From assembly GCA_023055355.1 (NCBI GenBank), contig JALJCS010000020.1:5749001-5813000 (forward strand): DNA of 64,000 nt, written 5' to 3'. Numbering within the stretch: the first letter of the stretch is position 1; the number at the start of each line of letters is the position of its first letter. The notes under the pieces were generated by a model, which ran no database searches, was not told the DNA's origin, and worked only from the letters and a program-made list of their open reading frames with translations. This document shows, piece by piece, positions 48,080-62,150 of this stretch. The stretch comes from Agelaius tricolor. Its lineage: Eukaryota; Chordata; Aves; Passeriformes; Icteridae. The translations under genes and the position numbers were made by a program.

Positions 48080-51000
48080 GAGGTGAACCTTCTGCTGCTC
48101 TGATAATGGTTATGGGTACTTAGTAATCAGGCATTACCAGCTGTCATGAATAAAATCTCTGCAATCTACCAATTTCTAAACATATAATCTGGGCTATGGA
48201 CAAAGGTACCTCCTTCTGGACCAGGTGGTAGGAGCACAAGATGCTGCAGTTTACTTCGGTTTTGTTTTTGCTGAGAAACTGGCATTCTTTTTGTTTGGAT
48301 CAACCCTAATGAAACATCTGCTAGGTTTTAATTAAAATAAAATGGAATGCAGTTTCCTGAGCAGGTGGAAGCAGGAGATGATATAGCATGGAGCTGAAAT
48401 CCCTCCATGTGTTCAGAGACTTTGCAGAGTCCCAGCTATCGCATCCACAACCCAGCGACAGAGTGTGTCAGGAACATTTTGATTGTGCACACGAGTCTGC
48501 TTAAAAAGGCATCTACTTAGTCAGGGAACAGCAGAAAGATAATATTCCAGCAGCCCTACATTACACCCAGGTAATGGTTTCTTGCTTCTGATGTACTACA
48601 TGTGGTATTTTCCAGTTGTGAGAATTTGGACTACTCAAATCACTCACAATAAAACCTTAGACATCAAAACATCAGCCAGATATCAAAATACATGAAGCAC
48701 ATAATGAATATGATATTTTAAAATTTGCAAACCCACCAAAATCTTGATGAATGCTCCCATCCTGTCCCCATCCTTTGCTGCAAAGAGCCACCCCAAGAGG
48801 TTTCGCACCTGGAGCCAGCTGCCAAACAGAGTGGGGCAGGATCAGCTGCTTCACTTCATATTTTGTTTAGGCACAGAAGAGAGGAGGTGCTCTTCAACTG
48901 TCTGCTGCCCCCTGAATTTGGCATGAGGGTAGGACCTGCCATCTCCATGTGGAAGGAAAGGGAAGGTGATGAAGAGTCAGAGTCACACAGTCCTGCCTGG
49001 CATAAAAGGAAAGGAGGTGATTCTGAGATGTGCCTGGTAAGTGCCCAGTGCAAGAGACAGTCCTGGTGCTATCATTTATGGACAATTTAAGTTTTCAATG
49101 ACATAAGTGAGCTTAGTGAGCTAGAAAACCTGTCCCTTTGCCAGGGAATGCTTAATACTGATTGCTTCAAATTAGGTCTGTCCTTTAATGCTTTTATGCA
49201 TCTACTGTCAGGGAGCCTGTAAATGTTCATCTACTATTACTTTGGTGGGTACTTTCTCCTAAAACTGTAGTTCCAGAACTAACTAAATAACTAACTAGCT
49301 ATCACCTATGAGGTCTGAAAACCTCTCTCATTTCCCTCTGAAGAAACAGGCCATGAACTTTTCCTGTTGCAAATAAACTACTGCAGAGAACCTTAGCGTG
49401 CACCATGTTCATCAGCAGATAAAAGCTATTTAGTGCATGGAGTATTTAGCTTTAATAAACTTTTCAGTCTATCAGGTTGAAACAGTTCAATGTTATAAAA
49501 TACTCATGCAAGAGTTGCTTTCCATACACAAACATCCACTAGTTCTTGAGACGTATCACATTAAGCTTTTCTGATTTTTGCTTTCAAGATATAAAAAGAC
49601 TTCTAAGGACTAATGGTTTGTAAAATTTCAGTTCAATATCAAAGAATAGGGGAAAGCACATAGCATGCTGCATTTAAAGGAGCTCTTCATTTCAAATAAC
49701 TGCCAGGATTGTAATTGTGTACAATAAAAGGTAACGTATGGAGCTGGAAGTTTGACCTGCAAGCCCCCTCCTAGTTCTGCTAGCTCTATGCTTTGTACAG
49801 TGGGGTGATTACTGGTTATCTCCTGTGAAACAAGGACTTGTCTGACATGCTCAACTCTGTAATTTGTAAAATGCCTTGAGTTAGTGCTTTGATTTAGAAA
49901 ATGAAACAGCAACAGTATAAAACCACACAGAACTTGAGCAAAGTTCTGCTTTCCAAGGGATGCCATCCAGGCCACTGCTCCCAGGCAATGGGTCGTGAAG
50001 CCTAATGAGGCACAAGCCTGACAGAAGCTGGTAATTGAAACTATTTCAGAACTGTAAAAATGGGCTGGAGACATCAGAGCATTCACAAGCAAGGATGGCC
50101 TTGGTAGGAACCAGGTCCTTACCTAACCCACACACTGCCCTATCCAAGGGCAAGGAAGTCACCAGACCTAATTAATTATAACAGATAATTGAGCATGTTT
50201 AAAAACATCTGTCTGTGATGTTTCAGCCCATGAGATAATACAGAGACAAAGCACCTGGAAGATAGGCTGGTTCTGACCTCCCATATTGAGGGCTATTTCC
50301 ATAACTTTTCTTGCAACAACTTCACATCCCAGATGGAGTTTAGGGTTGAGCCAGGATTTTTGGACATGCCTCCCACAAAGCAGGCTGCTCTTGCAATGTG
50401 TTTGCATAGTTTAAAGCCATGTTTTCTTTCACTCTCCCTCTGCCATCTACATTTGTAGATCACATCTTCCCTGGCAGCTAATGATTGATTTTCTACGGGT
50501 TCAGATGCACAAAGTAACACTTGATAGGGAAAATCCATTTAACAAGTTTGTTTATTTTTAAAATCAGTTTCTGCTGTCCTAAAATGTGAATGATACACAT
50601 TTTAACTGTCACAGTTTATTTTCGAGTGTGAATCCCATTCCACACTAAACAGAGAAGTCTCTCAAGGAACCTTACAGACAGTGGTGAAATATAAAGTTGC
50701 ACACTGTGATAGGAATACAGTTCCTAGATAAGGATATTGAAAGCTCTGGGCCTGATCCAGGTCCCTTGATGCCCTGACCCACCTGCCTTTGCTACACTGC
50801 TCTGTGCTTTGTACAACCAATGTGTTAAACCTTTGCTACAACACACCAGAAGTCAGGAAAATATTTTTGTCCCTTTGTGGTCATTTGCTATGCCAGTTTG
50901 TGAAGCCAAATGCTCAAGAACACAAAGAATCAGGTAAAAATAATAATCATGGGGCAAGAGAGGAAAGGCAGGGAGGTCCAGTAAATAATTAAGCTTTTTG

Positions 51001-54000
51001 TGATGTGATAGCTGACTCAGAGCTCTTGCAGAAGTGAAAGCAAGCACACCTTACATTGCACAGGAACAGCCACAGGTCTGGTTCATATTAGACACAAAGT
51101 TGGCCAAGGTATACAACAATGGGCAGAAATAGGAGCAAAGATGGAAAAAAGTTGAATATTGGGTCTGAATTTACTTGTCTGGCTGTTGCATGATCCAAGA
51201 TCTTCAGGTAACACCTATAAAGTAGAATCAAGACCTGGGGCTTGCAAAGCAGCCTGAATTTTGGATTTTATTATGAACCATTAAAGTGGATAAACCATTT
51301 AATCACAAAGGCACCCACTGTTCTGGTCTGGAAAAAGAAGTAATTGCTACCTCTCATAACACATTAGCATGCAAGCTAATCCTGTGTGGGGTTTCAATCA
51401 GCAACCACAAATGCTTCAAAGAAAGCCAGAGAAACTCCACAGCAGACAATTATACAACACTCCAGTGGAGATAAAAGTACTTTCTAACACAGTTAATGCC
51501 TTTTTTGCCCAGAAGCCTGATAATCTGTATTTCACCAAACCAATTTTCTATGCAACTGAAGAAGGATTTGGCATTTAAATGTGAAAACATAAGGCAAGTT
51601 GTGTCATCAATGCTGCAGATAAAAGGGTTGTGCATTTGCACAGGTTGCATCTCTCCAAGCTCTACAGGAGATTACAGGGATAGCAAATCCGACTGGCACC
51701 ATTCTCTGTGTAAGAAGAGACTGATCTGGAAGACCACTGAGCATGGTTTTCTTGTTTGAGGTTTAGAGATAAAACCATACTTGCATCATGAATTTAAATA
51801 TTTATACTATTTGTAACACAGGCAAGCAGATGTCTCTGGCTTCTTTGCTAGATCAACTCTGTCAAGGCAGTAACTTCTCAAGCACCTTCTAAAATAGATT
51901 AATTCTTTTTCTTGGACACTCATGGCAAGCAGCAGGGAACACTGAATTTACCACAACTTTTAGCATCAACAGGATGTTCTTCTGAATGCACATTGCTTCC
52001 ATTCTGTAATTTCGTCTCCCATGTACTTCAGGTTAAAGATCTTGCCAGATTAAAAAAGAAAAAAAACTTCTGACTCTTTAGTGCTGTAGGTGAAATAAAA
52101 CACCCCACTTTTGGACTCTGTTTGAATACAAAATGTTTCTCTATGGGCAAGTTCTGGGATTTGTGGGAAGCACAAAAGGCTGGGAATATCTCACAAGTCA
52201 GGGATTGAGTTTACTCAGTGAGACTGAAGTAGTTTAGGATACTCTGTCAGTGAAGATTTGATTCTCTTTTCTCACCAGTTTTAATAATGACAGTAAAATG
52301 AATCCCCAGTGTGCCTTGCCACTGACCTATCAGGCAAGTTTAATAGGCTTTCCTCTTAAATATTGTATTGCACAGGGCCTTGAGACATCTTTTCCTATTT
52401 ATAACCTGTCCCAGTCTGGGCTAACCCTTTTATACTTTTCCAGTCCCATTCTTTTCTTCCCAGAGATACAAACTTGGAATCTGGAGCTCAGGAGCACAGG
52501 TAGCTCCTGCCTTCCCCAGTGAGCTCAGCCTGAGCTTTACTTACACCTCTGCTTCCCAGCTGCATAAAAATTAAAAAAACCCAAAATCTCTTCAACACTT
52601 GCAATACCCAAGCCCAGCACTTAATTTTACTAAAGCAGAACAGATTGCCCTACTTTTTTTACATCCTAGTAATTGTCCATTAATAAATCCTACTCCTGCT
52701 CAGCCTTGTCCTGCAGTTACCCAGCACCAGCAAGATTAAATCTGAAATTCTTCCCAGGAGGGCAGTAAGAAGGAAGTGAGCTTTTGCCCTTGGCAGATGT
52801 CAGTGATAATGGTGAGTGCTGGGTGCTGACCTACATCCATCTCAGAAACACAGGAGCTAAAGAAAGCCTTGAATGGCAGCACTTTGATCTGTTCACAGGT
52901 ACTGCTGTATCACAGGTTTGGAATTAGAGGGGTTTTTAGTGCCAATAGGTGGGGGAGCCAGGGAAATTGTGCTGTGTAAGTAAACAAGCCAACAGCTCCT
53001 GGGCTGTCCAGTCACTAAACATCTGTGGCTGTAGAGAGGAGCAGGAGTGAGGGAATTACACCTGCATTACACCTGGAGGAGAAAATCCCTTCACTCTGAG
53101 CCATGGAATTGTTCTCAAGCCCTCTCATGGTGCTCCCTGCCAGCTGCACTGCAGAGGGGTCACTGCAAAGATGCTCAACACAAGCTCTGCCTACAAAACA
53201 GCAGCTCAGGGAAGGCAGCCCTTGGTTTGATCCAGCCCAGAGCTTCTGTGCCCTTCTCATCTGTGGTGTGGGGAGAGCAAAAAGTTACAGGAGTAGCTCA
53301 TCCCTGTCCCCATCCTCACCTTGAGCACCCTGCTCTCCAAGGGATGAGGGAGTCCTTTTTAAAAGTTATTGTCCAGCAGCTGTTTAAAATCTGCTTTGCT
53401 TACAACTCTCTTCTCTTTCCTTGCCCTCCCCTGAGCAAACAATTTCTTTCTCTTCATTTGGTTTCACCAGCTTCCAAAACAAAACCTTTAAAAGAGCACC
53501 TTGACCTCCACATTTGTGCTGCCTTTTTCAAATCTATTTAGACAAACTCATTCCAGGTTCTGTGAGGACAAATCAATTTTAGTCAACAGACAACTTAATT
53601 TTAGACTGAATTTATGAAGAAGACCCAGAATAACCCCAATTTAAAATAAACCATTTTTTCCCTGAGATAGTAGAGAGCTAGTATGAAAATGGTTAAATAT
53701 CACACATTCACAAAGGTAAAGTCTCCATCCCATTCTCAGTATGCCACTAGAATTTCCATCTAAATTGCTGAGAGTCCAGAAGAAAACTTACAAATCAAGG
53801 TCCAGCTGGGAAAGTTTAGCTCTTTTTATTTCCAAGCTGAAAGATGGCAATAAAGAGATAACATTTGCTTCAGGGAAAAAGCTTTGGAACAAGTGTCACC
53901 CATTTGATCAACGCTCTGTCTACTTTGTCTGCCTCTCCTCCTTTAAAAGGCCAATAAAAAATTATTTCTTTGGAGACTGCACACCATGATAAGTGCCACA

Positions 54001-54179
54001 ACCCTGCAGACCTCTAGTGAATGTGCTTATCAGCCACTTACAAAGGGCATGGGGATGAACAACTCCTGACTTCATCAGCAAATTGGGAAAAACTCAAGCA
54101 CTGAGTGTGCCAGGTGCTGCCACCAGCAGAGCTGAGTGTCTGACTGCAGGCTCCCAGGGCCAGCACTGCACCAGCTGCT
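48080..54179. other. Intergenic sequence, nothing recognised
   Basis: The largest frames are 154 codons (49628-50092 minus) and 164 codons (53047-53541 plus). Neither translation shows a domain I recognise and the latter overlaps opposed frames. An AT-rich part at about 50520-50640 contains an ATTTTAACTGTCACAG stretch and is a weak regulatory candidate. Confidence 0.5.
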
Positions 54180-54360
54180 CCAGCCAGGGACGTGCAGGGT
54201 AGCAACATTGAGATGAGCTTCTAAATTTAGCTCCCTCCACCTCCAAACAGATTTTGCAGCTCCTGCCTGCTCATGTGAGCGCACCCAGCAAGAGCAGCTG
54301 GTTCCTGGCACGGTTTTGTCCTTCTTGGGTTGTGCTCTCGGTCTCCAGCTCGCGGCTGTT
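54180..54360. other. Small CpG-enriched patch
   Basis: Six CpG dinucleotides fall at about 54191, 54280, 54311, 54339, 54351 and 54353. This is denser than the surrounding CpG-poor sequence. It is far too small and sparse for a CpG island. It could be a remnant of a recently inserted, methylation-depleting sequence or chance. Confidence 0.4.
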
Positions 54361-56039
54361 TTCTGTTCATAACTGCATTTTCTATTATTTTACCCTGGAG
54401 CATCTACAATCATTGTCTCACATTTATATCCAGGAAGGAGGCAAAGAACTCCTGAAAAATTAAAGTGTCTGATGCTCCCAAAGATGATCTTAAATTTTGA
54501 AGCTTTCCCAGAGCAAGCACCATATTTGCTGTGGCGCTGGAGCTCACAGGACACTTCCCCTGGAAAATATCACACAGCATTCATTTAAACTAAAGATCAT
54601 GCTGAATTAAATAAGAAAAATGAGCAAAGATGACCAGTGGGGAAGTGGTACAGAGAGCAGTGTTCTGGCCACACACACAAAGCTGCTGTATTTATGTGCT
54701 TTTCTCACTAGAACATCACCATTTCTAAACAGAGCACCTTAGCAGCAAGCTCCAGGCACACATTTCCATTTAATGGTTGGAGGAGAGAAGGAGAAGGCAG
54801 AAAAAGAAAAGAAAATTAAAAAGTAGGAAGTGATTGTTTCTCAAAAATCAAGCTACAAGCAGGCAATCAGACCCCAAAATCACAGCCATGCTGCTGTCAG
54901 CCCCACAGCTGCTCCTTTTGGTACCTCATGCTCTCAATCATCCCCTGCACATATTCTCTAAAAGGCATAACTCTGCTTCACATTTGGGTTTATTTTTCAA
55001 GCTCTATTTGCCTTAAATGAGTTCTAGCAAGCTGATCTTGGGATCAAACAACAAGCAGGCTAGGACTCATAAAAGGTTTATGATTTATTAAGCACTGGTC
55101 GTGCCCCCTCAGCTTCACTGCTGCCATGTCCCTAGTCGTAGAATTTGGCATTTATTCTGTGGTGTCAATCAGGACACTGCTCAAGGGCTCTGTGAAGAGG
55201 AGTGATGCTGAAGGAGAACAAGTAGAAATGATGGACACAGCCTGTCTTTGTCATCCATCAGCAGAATGTTGAGCTGGGAGTCTCCTATCCATATTTTAAC
55301 CCCTGCAGCTTGCAGTGCTGTGGTCTCCCCAGTAAAATCCAGCAATCAGAAGCCCCAGCCACACACCTCAGCTGCTAAACCAAACCTCCCTCCACTTAAT
55401 TTCAGTCCTAGCCAGTAAACTTGGCTCCTTTTTCAGTGCTAAAACATGACTTTAAGGGCTTAACCTGACACTGCCTGCATTTTAAAGGGTCTCCCTGCCT
55501 CTCTTTATATAAAATAAAACTGTCAGTCCTTCAGCTCACGGTTAATTGAAATGGGTTAGGCTGTGCAGGGCTCTGCTGAGGCAGAGTCAGCTGTGCTTTA
55601 ACCACTGCAGGGAGCAGGGCAAGGCTGGCAGAGGATGTTTTATGGGGCAGTGCTAATGGATCCTCACCGACCTTGCTGAGCCCAGTGCTTGCACAGCTGC
55701 TGGTGGGATTGCTGCAACCCTGGGGTAGCTGCTACTGCTCCCAGCCCTGGCTCACACACTGCCTCAGAACTCAATTTACTAAAATAGAAAACTGTCCACC
55801 AAGCCATCACATTCTTCTTTGGGGAAGTTACAGGCCTTTGGATATTTATTTTTTTTTAAGTATCAGAAGACCGTAGTACCTCAATGGACAAGAATTCCTG
55901 CCTGCAAAGGAAACAATGACACTTTAAAGATGTGCCTGTATAAATGTTTCATGGATTAACTCTTTTTGTTGATCTTTTCTATCCAGCTCTCCACAAATGA
56001 CCTGCAACTGCCCTAAAGCAGCATGTTTTGGAAGTGCTG
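54361..56039. other. Intergenic sequence, nothing recognised
   Basis: Frames are under 70 codons. The part at about 55500-55560 has CTGTCAG and GGTTAATTG words and may be a small regulatory candidate. Confidence 0.5.
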
Positions 56040-56270
56040 TGTTATTGCAGGAGCTTGATTAGGGCTTATTGAAACGAATGGAAAAGTTGCCACTGACAAC
56101 CTCTTTTTGCTGGGTCAGTTTCAAATGTTTTCACAATAAACCTGCCCATTTACATAGTCTAGTGTCTAATTTTGGAAGATTGCTTTTGAGGCAAGCAATA
56201 ATCAGCCAACCTCAATATTTCACAAAATCCGGTGAGTAAAACTGGTGGTTAATGCCTTTACAAACAGCTC
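56040..56270. promoter_or_regulatory. Candidate conserved non-coding element
   Basis: A compact repeat-free block has TTGATTAGGGCTTATTG near 56054 and a string of GATTG and CAATAATC words to 56205, several in inverted orientation. No open frame covers it. The texture is that of conserved non-coding DNA; conservation is untested. Confidence 0.38.
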
Positions 56271-57889
56271 CCAGTGCCATTTAGTTCTTACAATGGGGAA
56301 ATTGGTTCTTTCTTGGCAATGAAAAGCAGAAGAGAAAAAGACCTTATAAGACTACAATCAAAAATACAAAACACACCCTTGGCAGGAGTTGCAAAGCAGA
56401 CAGTTTTTCAGGCAATGAATATAAGCCCCAGTTCAGAATGCAAGGAGCTGCAGAAAAATCAATGCAAGGGCTGAACTCTTCTCCTGACACCTTCTCTTTT
56501 CTGAATGGCTCTCATAAATTAGTTTTTTAGCTTCTTGGAGTGCTTTGCTTCATAAAAGATTTAGCACTGTCTGCATCCAGCATTCTAGTCACTCCCCAAA
56601 ACATAATGCACTTGCTCATCCCAAAAAGAATTCTATAGAAAGCAAATTAAAAAATGCAAGGTATATCAAATCAAGGAGAGTCGGTCTCAAATATTAATGC
56701 CTCGTGTCAAAAAGGTACAAAATTATAAAAAACACTCCTTATAGGCAATTGAAAAAGCAGCAGCTTGGCAAGCATCAAGAAAACTGAGGCCCTGGTGTAT
56801 AGGTCTGCTTGAAGTGGTTCAGCAGAAGAATGAGGCTCCTTTTCCATGGAGTACATAAATGGGTGCATAAATCCCATGGTTTCTAACTGGGTGCTGCCCT
56901 TGCTCATATGTTTTGCATCACAAGGGTGTCAGGGAGGCGAACCAGAATTTTTGGGTAGGGGCTCCAACTTTATAGAACATGAATTTGGATTAGAGCAAAA
57001 GTTTCATGTTTAGAGCAAATTCTTTAGTGGGGAGCCTTGGAAATGTTACATTTTCTGTTCTACTTATTTTGTCTAAATTACAACACAGGCACAGATTTTT
57101 ATTCTGTTACTCCTTCAATGGACAAATGAATTCTGTTCATTTAAATCTAAATCAAAACTGTTCAGACAGGCCACAGTCTTAAAGGCTTGAAGAGAGAGGC
57201 AAAAATCTCTATAGCAACATGTTCCAAATGATAATTATGCTCAACTTTAAAAATAAAAGTACAAATACCCCATTTAAAATGTATTTGGATTTCTTCTTCA
57301 GCTCTTTGGCCTTTTAAGTTCACTTGAAGTGAATGAAATCCATCCAAACACCAGGAAAAATGTCAAAGTTTCGGCACCAATTTCAAATTCTTGGGAGATC
57401 ATAATAGTGGGACACTTCTGGGCAGTGACAGTGGTCTTGGTTCTCTTTTATGTAGTAACCAGCAATTTGTAAAACTCATCAGGGAGTGCAAGCAAACATA
57501 TTTGCTGAGTAAGGCTTCCTAAAATACCTGCTGGAGCCTTTCCAGGAAAGTGTCAGTACAAGTCTGCTACTCAGTGCCACAGCACCACTGACCTCAAAGT
57601 AAATTCACTTCTCCCCCCTCAGTCAACAGTGCTGGATGAACACAGCAAGGGATTCTGGCTTGCACAATATAATGCAAATAGAAAACTTCATTTTACCCAG
57701 GGCTGAGCTGCCCATGCTCCCCCCTTCTCCTATTTGTTCTTTATCATGGCTGAAGTTTCTTTGTCTTGCCATGAATAAATCTCCTCTGCTTTTACAAGCA
57801 CCTTTCATTTTAAAAGACTGTGGTTTTACTCCTCCAGGCATCTTCATTACAGAGTACTTTAAAAAAAAAACAACAACAAAACCATAGTG
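56271..57889. other. Intergenic sequence, nothing recognised
   Basis: Opposed frames of up to 93 codons (57623-57904 minus) have no recognised domain. A short A run lies near 57861-57870. Confidence 0.55.
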
Positions 57890-58095
57890 CAGCGTGCCAG
57901 TCAATAGTGGAATTATGAGAAGTGTAATCTACTCTTCCCACCCTAATGAGCTGATGAGTAAATAACTGTCAGGCCATTGCTCTGAGCTATTGATCAGGGC
58001 TTCCCACAGAGCTGAAGCACTGCAGAGGCACCTGCTGCTAACCAGCAGGGATCGATACAGGAACCTTCTGAAACAATCATGAAAGCTTTCAGGCC
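57890..58095. promoter_or_regulatory. Candidate conserved non-coding element
   Basis: The block has CCTAATGAGCTGATGAG at about 57941 and AACTGTCAGG at about 57964, homeodomain-type and TALE-type cores close together. It is repeat-free. The minus-strand frame at 57929-58243 overlaps it but is not recognisable. Inference. Confidence 0.32.
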
Positions 58096-58305
58096 CCTTC
58101 CACGCCTCCTCCCGTGTGCTGGGGCAGCAGATCCTCATTGCAGGATCAATCCTCCCTCTCAGATCACACCTCCCACGCTGCTCCCTGCCTTTCACCTTGC
58201 AGAGGTTGAACTTGTCCTGTAAATGTGCAGTACCTGGCACCAAAGGCTGGGCAGGGGAAGGCTGGGGCAGGGAGTGAGGCTGAGGAGCTTCACCTGCAGG
58301 AAGGG

Positions 58306-58332
58306 CTCCTCCTCCTCCTCCTCCTCCTCCTC
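58306..58332. repeat. CTC/TCC trinucleotide repeat
   Basis: Nine consecutive CTC units form a pure pyrimidine tract on the plus strand. In one frame it gives a Leu run, which explains the poly-Leu in a 130-codon frame crossing it (58225-58617). That frame is an artefact. Confidence 0.95.
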
Positions 58333-61300
58333 AGAGATTTCCTCAGAGACCCCAGCCTGATCTTCTCTCCCCTACCCAGCACAGCCACACATCACACACT
58401 GGCTTCTGCCAACAGCCAAGGATTCCAATTGCTTCACTTCCAAAAGCTTTGGGGGGGCTCCTCCACTGGATATCATCCTGTGCCACTCCTCCTCCATTTT
58501 CCATGCTCCCTCCCTTTAGTATCACATTTCAGAGCAAGACTCTTAAATTCTGCTGCATGTTTCCTTTTTTTTAATCTTTCTTTTCAAGTATCAGTTGAAA
58601 ATTTTCTCCCCTTCTAGACCTCAAAGTATAAAATAATCTGGCCTCTGATCCTATTATTCCTTTAGATGGTCCAATTTTCTCAAGATTTATCAGAGCTTTT
58701 ACTTTTGTCCTCACCTTTTCTCTTTGAAGCCAGGTACAGATGTCAGACTTAAATGTTAATTTTGAAGTTTCCTTTGTATCTTTTTACAAAATTACATTTA
58801 ACTTGACTTCCTATAATATTTATTCAAGTCCATTACTAAAATGAGAAGGTAACATTTACTTTTTCAATGGAAAAAAGTTCAATTTACATAGCTCCTGTTT
58901 TAAAGCACTAGAAGGTCTGAACAATTGCAAAGACCTTATTCATTTGGTCATTTGAAAACCAGTCCAATCCTGGAAAGCTTTTATAAGCTGTAAAAATAAT
59001 TACATGACATGAAAATCTCTCATAGTTAATTCAAAACCAGGTCTAACTCAAACTTCAAGTGGAGAGAACCAGACACCATCTCTAGATCAACAACATATGG
59101 GAGCTCTTTTCTCCTTCCCACAGAGCTGAGAGTCTGTAAACACAAACATAAATTTTGTCTTTCATTTATGTATTGTCTCTCAATGACAGAAATCCTGAAA
59201 TAAACATACTGCCTTCTTTCTATGGACTGCTATTATCAATCTGTATAATATCAAACTGACCACAAATAAAACCAAGTTCTCCTATTAGAAAATGGGCCAT
59301 GTGCTATTTTTAAATACTTTTGGATAGTATTTTTCAAATGGGAAAATTCAAGAAAACATTTATGTCTTTCCAAACAAACAACATGATATTTTGGTAGCAT
59401 GGAAAATCTTCCCTGCATAGGGAGCCCTGATGCACAGCATGCTTTCAAAAGATTAGGTGCTAAGTTTTCAAAATCAGCACAAGTTTCCACCCTGATATAT
59501 TTTTCTGTGACAGAAAAAAGTTTCAGACCATCAGAGCTTTGTGCAGGACTGAAGTTGCAATTGGTGATTTGTTGTAACAATTCTTTAAGGCATGCACTGC
59601 TTCACTGCTTCACCTTTTTTCCCCAGCATTCTTTATATGCTCTGAATATTTGGCTTCCTCACATACCCCAGGAGGACACAATTGCAACAGTAATTTTAAG
59701 TAATGTCAACCTTTTCCTGCTCAAACTCCATAATTAAAGCTAAAAAGGGAAAGTGGATTGAACAAGACACTGTATCCCTTCCTTTTACAGTGCCCCAAAT
59801 CATTCTACCTCAGGAAGATACCTGCAGCAGATGAGCTCCTGTCTCCATTAAAATGCAGCAGAGCAAAGTCTAAGAATGATCAAGGGGACACATTGGAGTC
59901 TTCATGTTAAATAAACAGGAGAATTTGATGTACAACTAAGAAAACAGGGAGTGAAAAGAAAGCTTAGACAAGAGATCACAGAGGATAAGTTATCAAACAG
60001 AAGACCTTGAAGCAAAGAATATTTTGTTCATTTCAATAAAGAACAGAAGATTACACACAAGAAGATGGAAGAAGATTATTACTTTCTCCTCTGACAGATT
60101 CATGCTTGTATCTTTTTTAAAATTTGTTTTTATATAGCTGTACTATAATCAATTCCCTCTTCAGTCTCCACTCCCAGGCTGTAGATCTCAACTCCCAAAA
60201 GCTGGATTGCAGTTGAAGTTACTCAGTCAGGAGATGCTGTCAGCTATGACATTAAAGGAAAAAAAAGAAAATGATGACCTGGAAACTACAAGGTCTTTAA
60301 AATGAACAATGGACAACAGAGCAGAATGCACTGAAAGCCATTGCATGCAGCAGGATCTAGACTGTTAAACCTGATATAAATAACTTCCAAAAAGTAAAAA
60401 GAACAAGTACTTATTCTTAGGAAAAAAATTATTGCAATCTAGACTCCCAACCTCATTTGAGCCATAGGTAAAGAGGCATAAAATACTGTGGTACAGATCC
60501 CAGTAACATTCAGCATTGGTTGTAAGGGCTCATTTCTAAGATTTTGGTTCATGGACTAAGTGGAAAGATCTAATCATGCAGAGTGTGATCTCTGTGTCTA
60601 CTAATTGAGGAGAAACCCACCCACACTTCAGTGAAAACAAAGATGATCTATGAACACAGAGGATGGGAGGGATCATGAAAAATGCCAGCCTCTCCTCTGA
60701 TATAGCAAGCAGTAAAAAAGAGAAAGCAAAAGGCATTTTTACACATAGAAAGTAAAGCTAGTGAGCAGCCTGGACCTTGCTCAACATTAGAATCCCACCA
60801 GGTTTCTCCTCACTTTCCTTTGTGAGGGTCACCTTCCTCACAAAGCAAACCCAGAGTCCCTGTGAAAGTGATAATCAGTAATTCCAGGAGGAAAGATGGA
60901 AGATGGCAAAGTTCTCTTCCCATCACCTTGGGAAATGGTGCTAATAGACAAAGAAGAGCTGTGCTAAGTCTGCAATCACAAAGGGATAATCTCCCTGTCA
61001 AACAGAACGCCAGCAGACATCAGAATACTAATGAAGGCAAAGCTTTTCTGGTGCTCCTGGATGTGACTGGCATTACACTGCTGATGTCTGGAGTACAATG
61101 GTTTTACTGCCAGAAATCTGGAGGTGCCATGTGTTTTCATGCAGTTAGGATCCAGCACAGGTTGGATTTTGCCTGAGAGCTCATGCATGGCATCATAATT
61201 GCATCTCCAAAAATTGGATATGCAGGATAGAACAAAAAAGACCCCTCTGTATTTGAGGCTTGGGCTGCCATATGCCAATCCTATAGCTAGTGGTGGGAGC

Positions 61301-61552
61301 CAACACTAATCAGAGCTACAAGATGGCAGATTAGGGAAAAAAACCCGAAAACCTACACTATGCAGGCACTTCATCTGACAGCATGTAATTAGGCTGAGAA
61401 ATTCATTGGCCACTGGATGCTCATTAAGGCTGAAACCATCCATCAAAGTTTAAGGGGGAGTGGGTGTCAGACAGTTATGCAATGTGGGCAGATGACCCCA
61501 AATCTTCAAGGTCCACTAAATCTCCACTTCCTGGTTTTAAGCCATGTGTAGC
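58333..61552. other. AT-rich intergenic sequence, nothing recognised
   Basis: Opposed frames of 109 and 112 codons overlap at 59251-59737, and of 104 and 100 codons at 60862-61278. None is recognised. No transposon or tandem repeat was seen. Confidence 0.5.
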
Positions 61553-61587
61553 TTTTTTTGTTTATTTATTTTTTTTTTTTTTCTTTT
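61553..61587. repeat. T-rich low-complexity tract
   Basis: Runs of T are broken by single G, A or C bases, with 14 uninterrupted T at 61569-61582. It is consistent with the complement of an old poly-A tail or plain slippage. Confidence 0.85.
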
Positions 61588-61681
61588 GTGACCAGACATT
61601 AGGACAAAAGCTTTAAGGCAGGGGAGAGGCAACACAGATTATTCCTCCTCCTAGCTTTATTCTGGAGACCCATGCTACAGG

Positions 61682-62150
61682 TCAGGAGATGAGCTCAGTA
61701 GGTCTCCAGCAGGATGCAGTAACTGGATGGAGGCACAACCTGGCCATTGCCACATCCACAAATGATTCCCAGAGGTTCCTGTGGCTCTCCTGTGCCATTG
61801 TTCCTGGCCTGCACTGGCTGCTGTTCCCAGGCACAGCCCATATCCTGCATTCCCTGTGTGACAGGCAGGCTTTAACACAGTTGCTGCCTTCCCATACACA
61901 GCACAAGAGCTCCCAGTGTCTTTTGCAGCTTCCATCACCCCATTCAGGCAGTGCAAGCTCAGCCTGTGCTGAACCAAAGCTGGGAATCAAGGTAATGAGC
62001 TCTCCCTTCCTTTCCCCAGGCACTCTTGTAGGCTCCTTTCCAACTGGAGGGATCACAGGACAGGAAAGGTTGGTGGGCTTCTTTCTTGCAGAACTGGCCA
62101 CAGTCCACACCCAGGCATCTGTTAGAGAGCTCACTAATGCTCTTTCATAG
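61682..62150. other. Sense/antisense pair of about 150-codon open frames
   Basis: A 153-codon plus-strand frame (61689-62150) and a 150-codon minus-strand frame (61682-62134) cover almost the same DNA. Neither translation shows a domain I recognise. Mutual openness of both strands usually reflects low stop density in GC-moderate sequence. A lineage-specific transcript cannot be excluded. Confidence 0.35.

Noticed and set aside
58225..58617. 130-codon frame with a Leu run
   Set aside because: The Leu run is the CTC repeat. No domain lies on either side.
62000..62032. Splice donor (GTAATGAG) and acceptor (CCCCAG) 30 bases apart at about 62.0 kb
   Set aside because: An intron that short is not plausible in a vertebrate.
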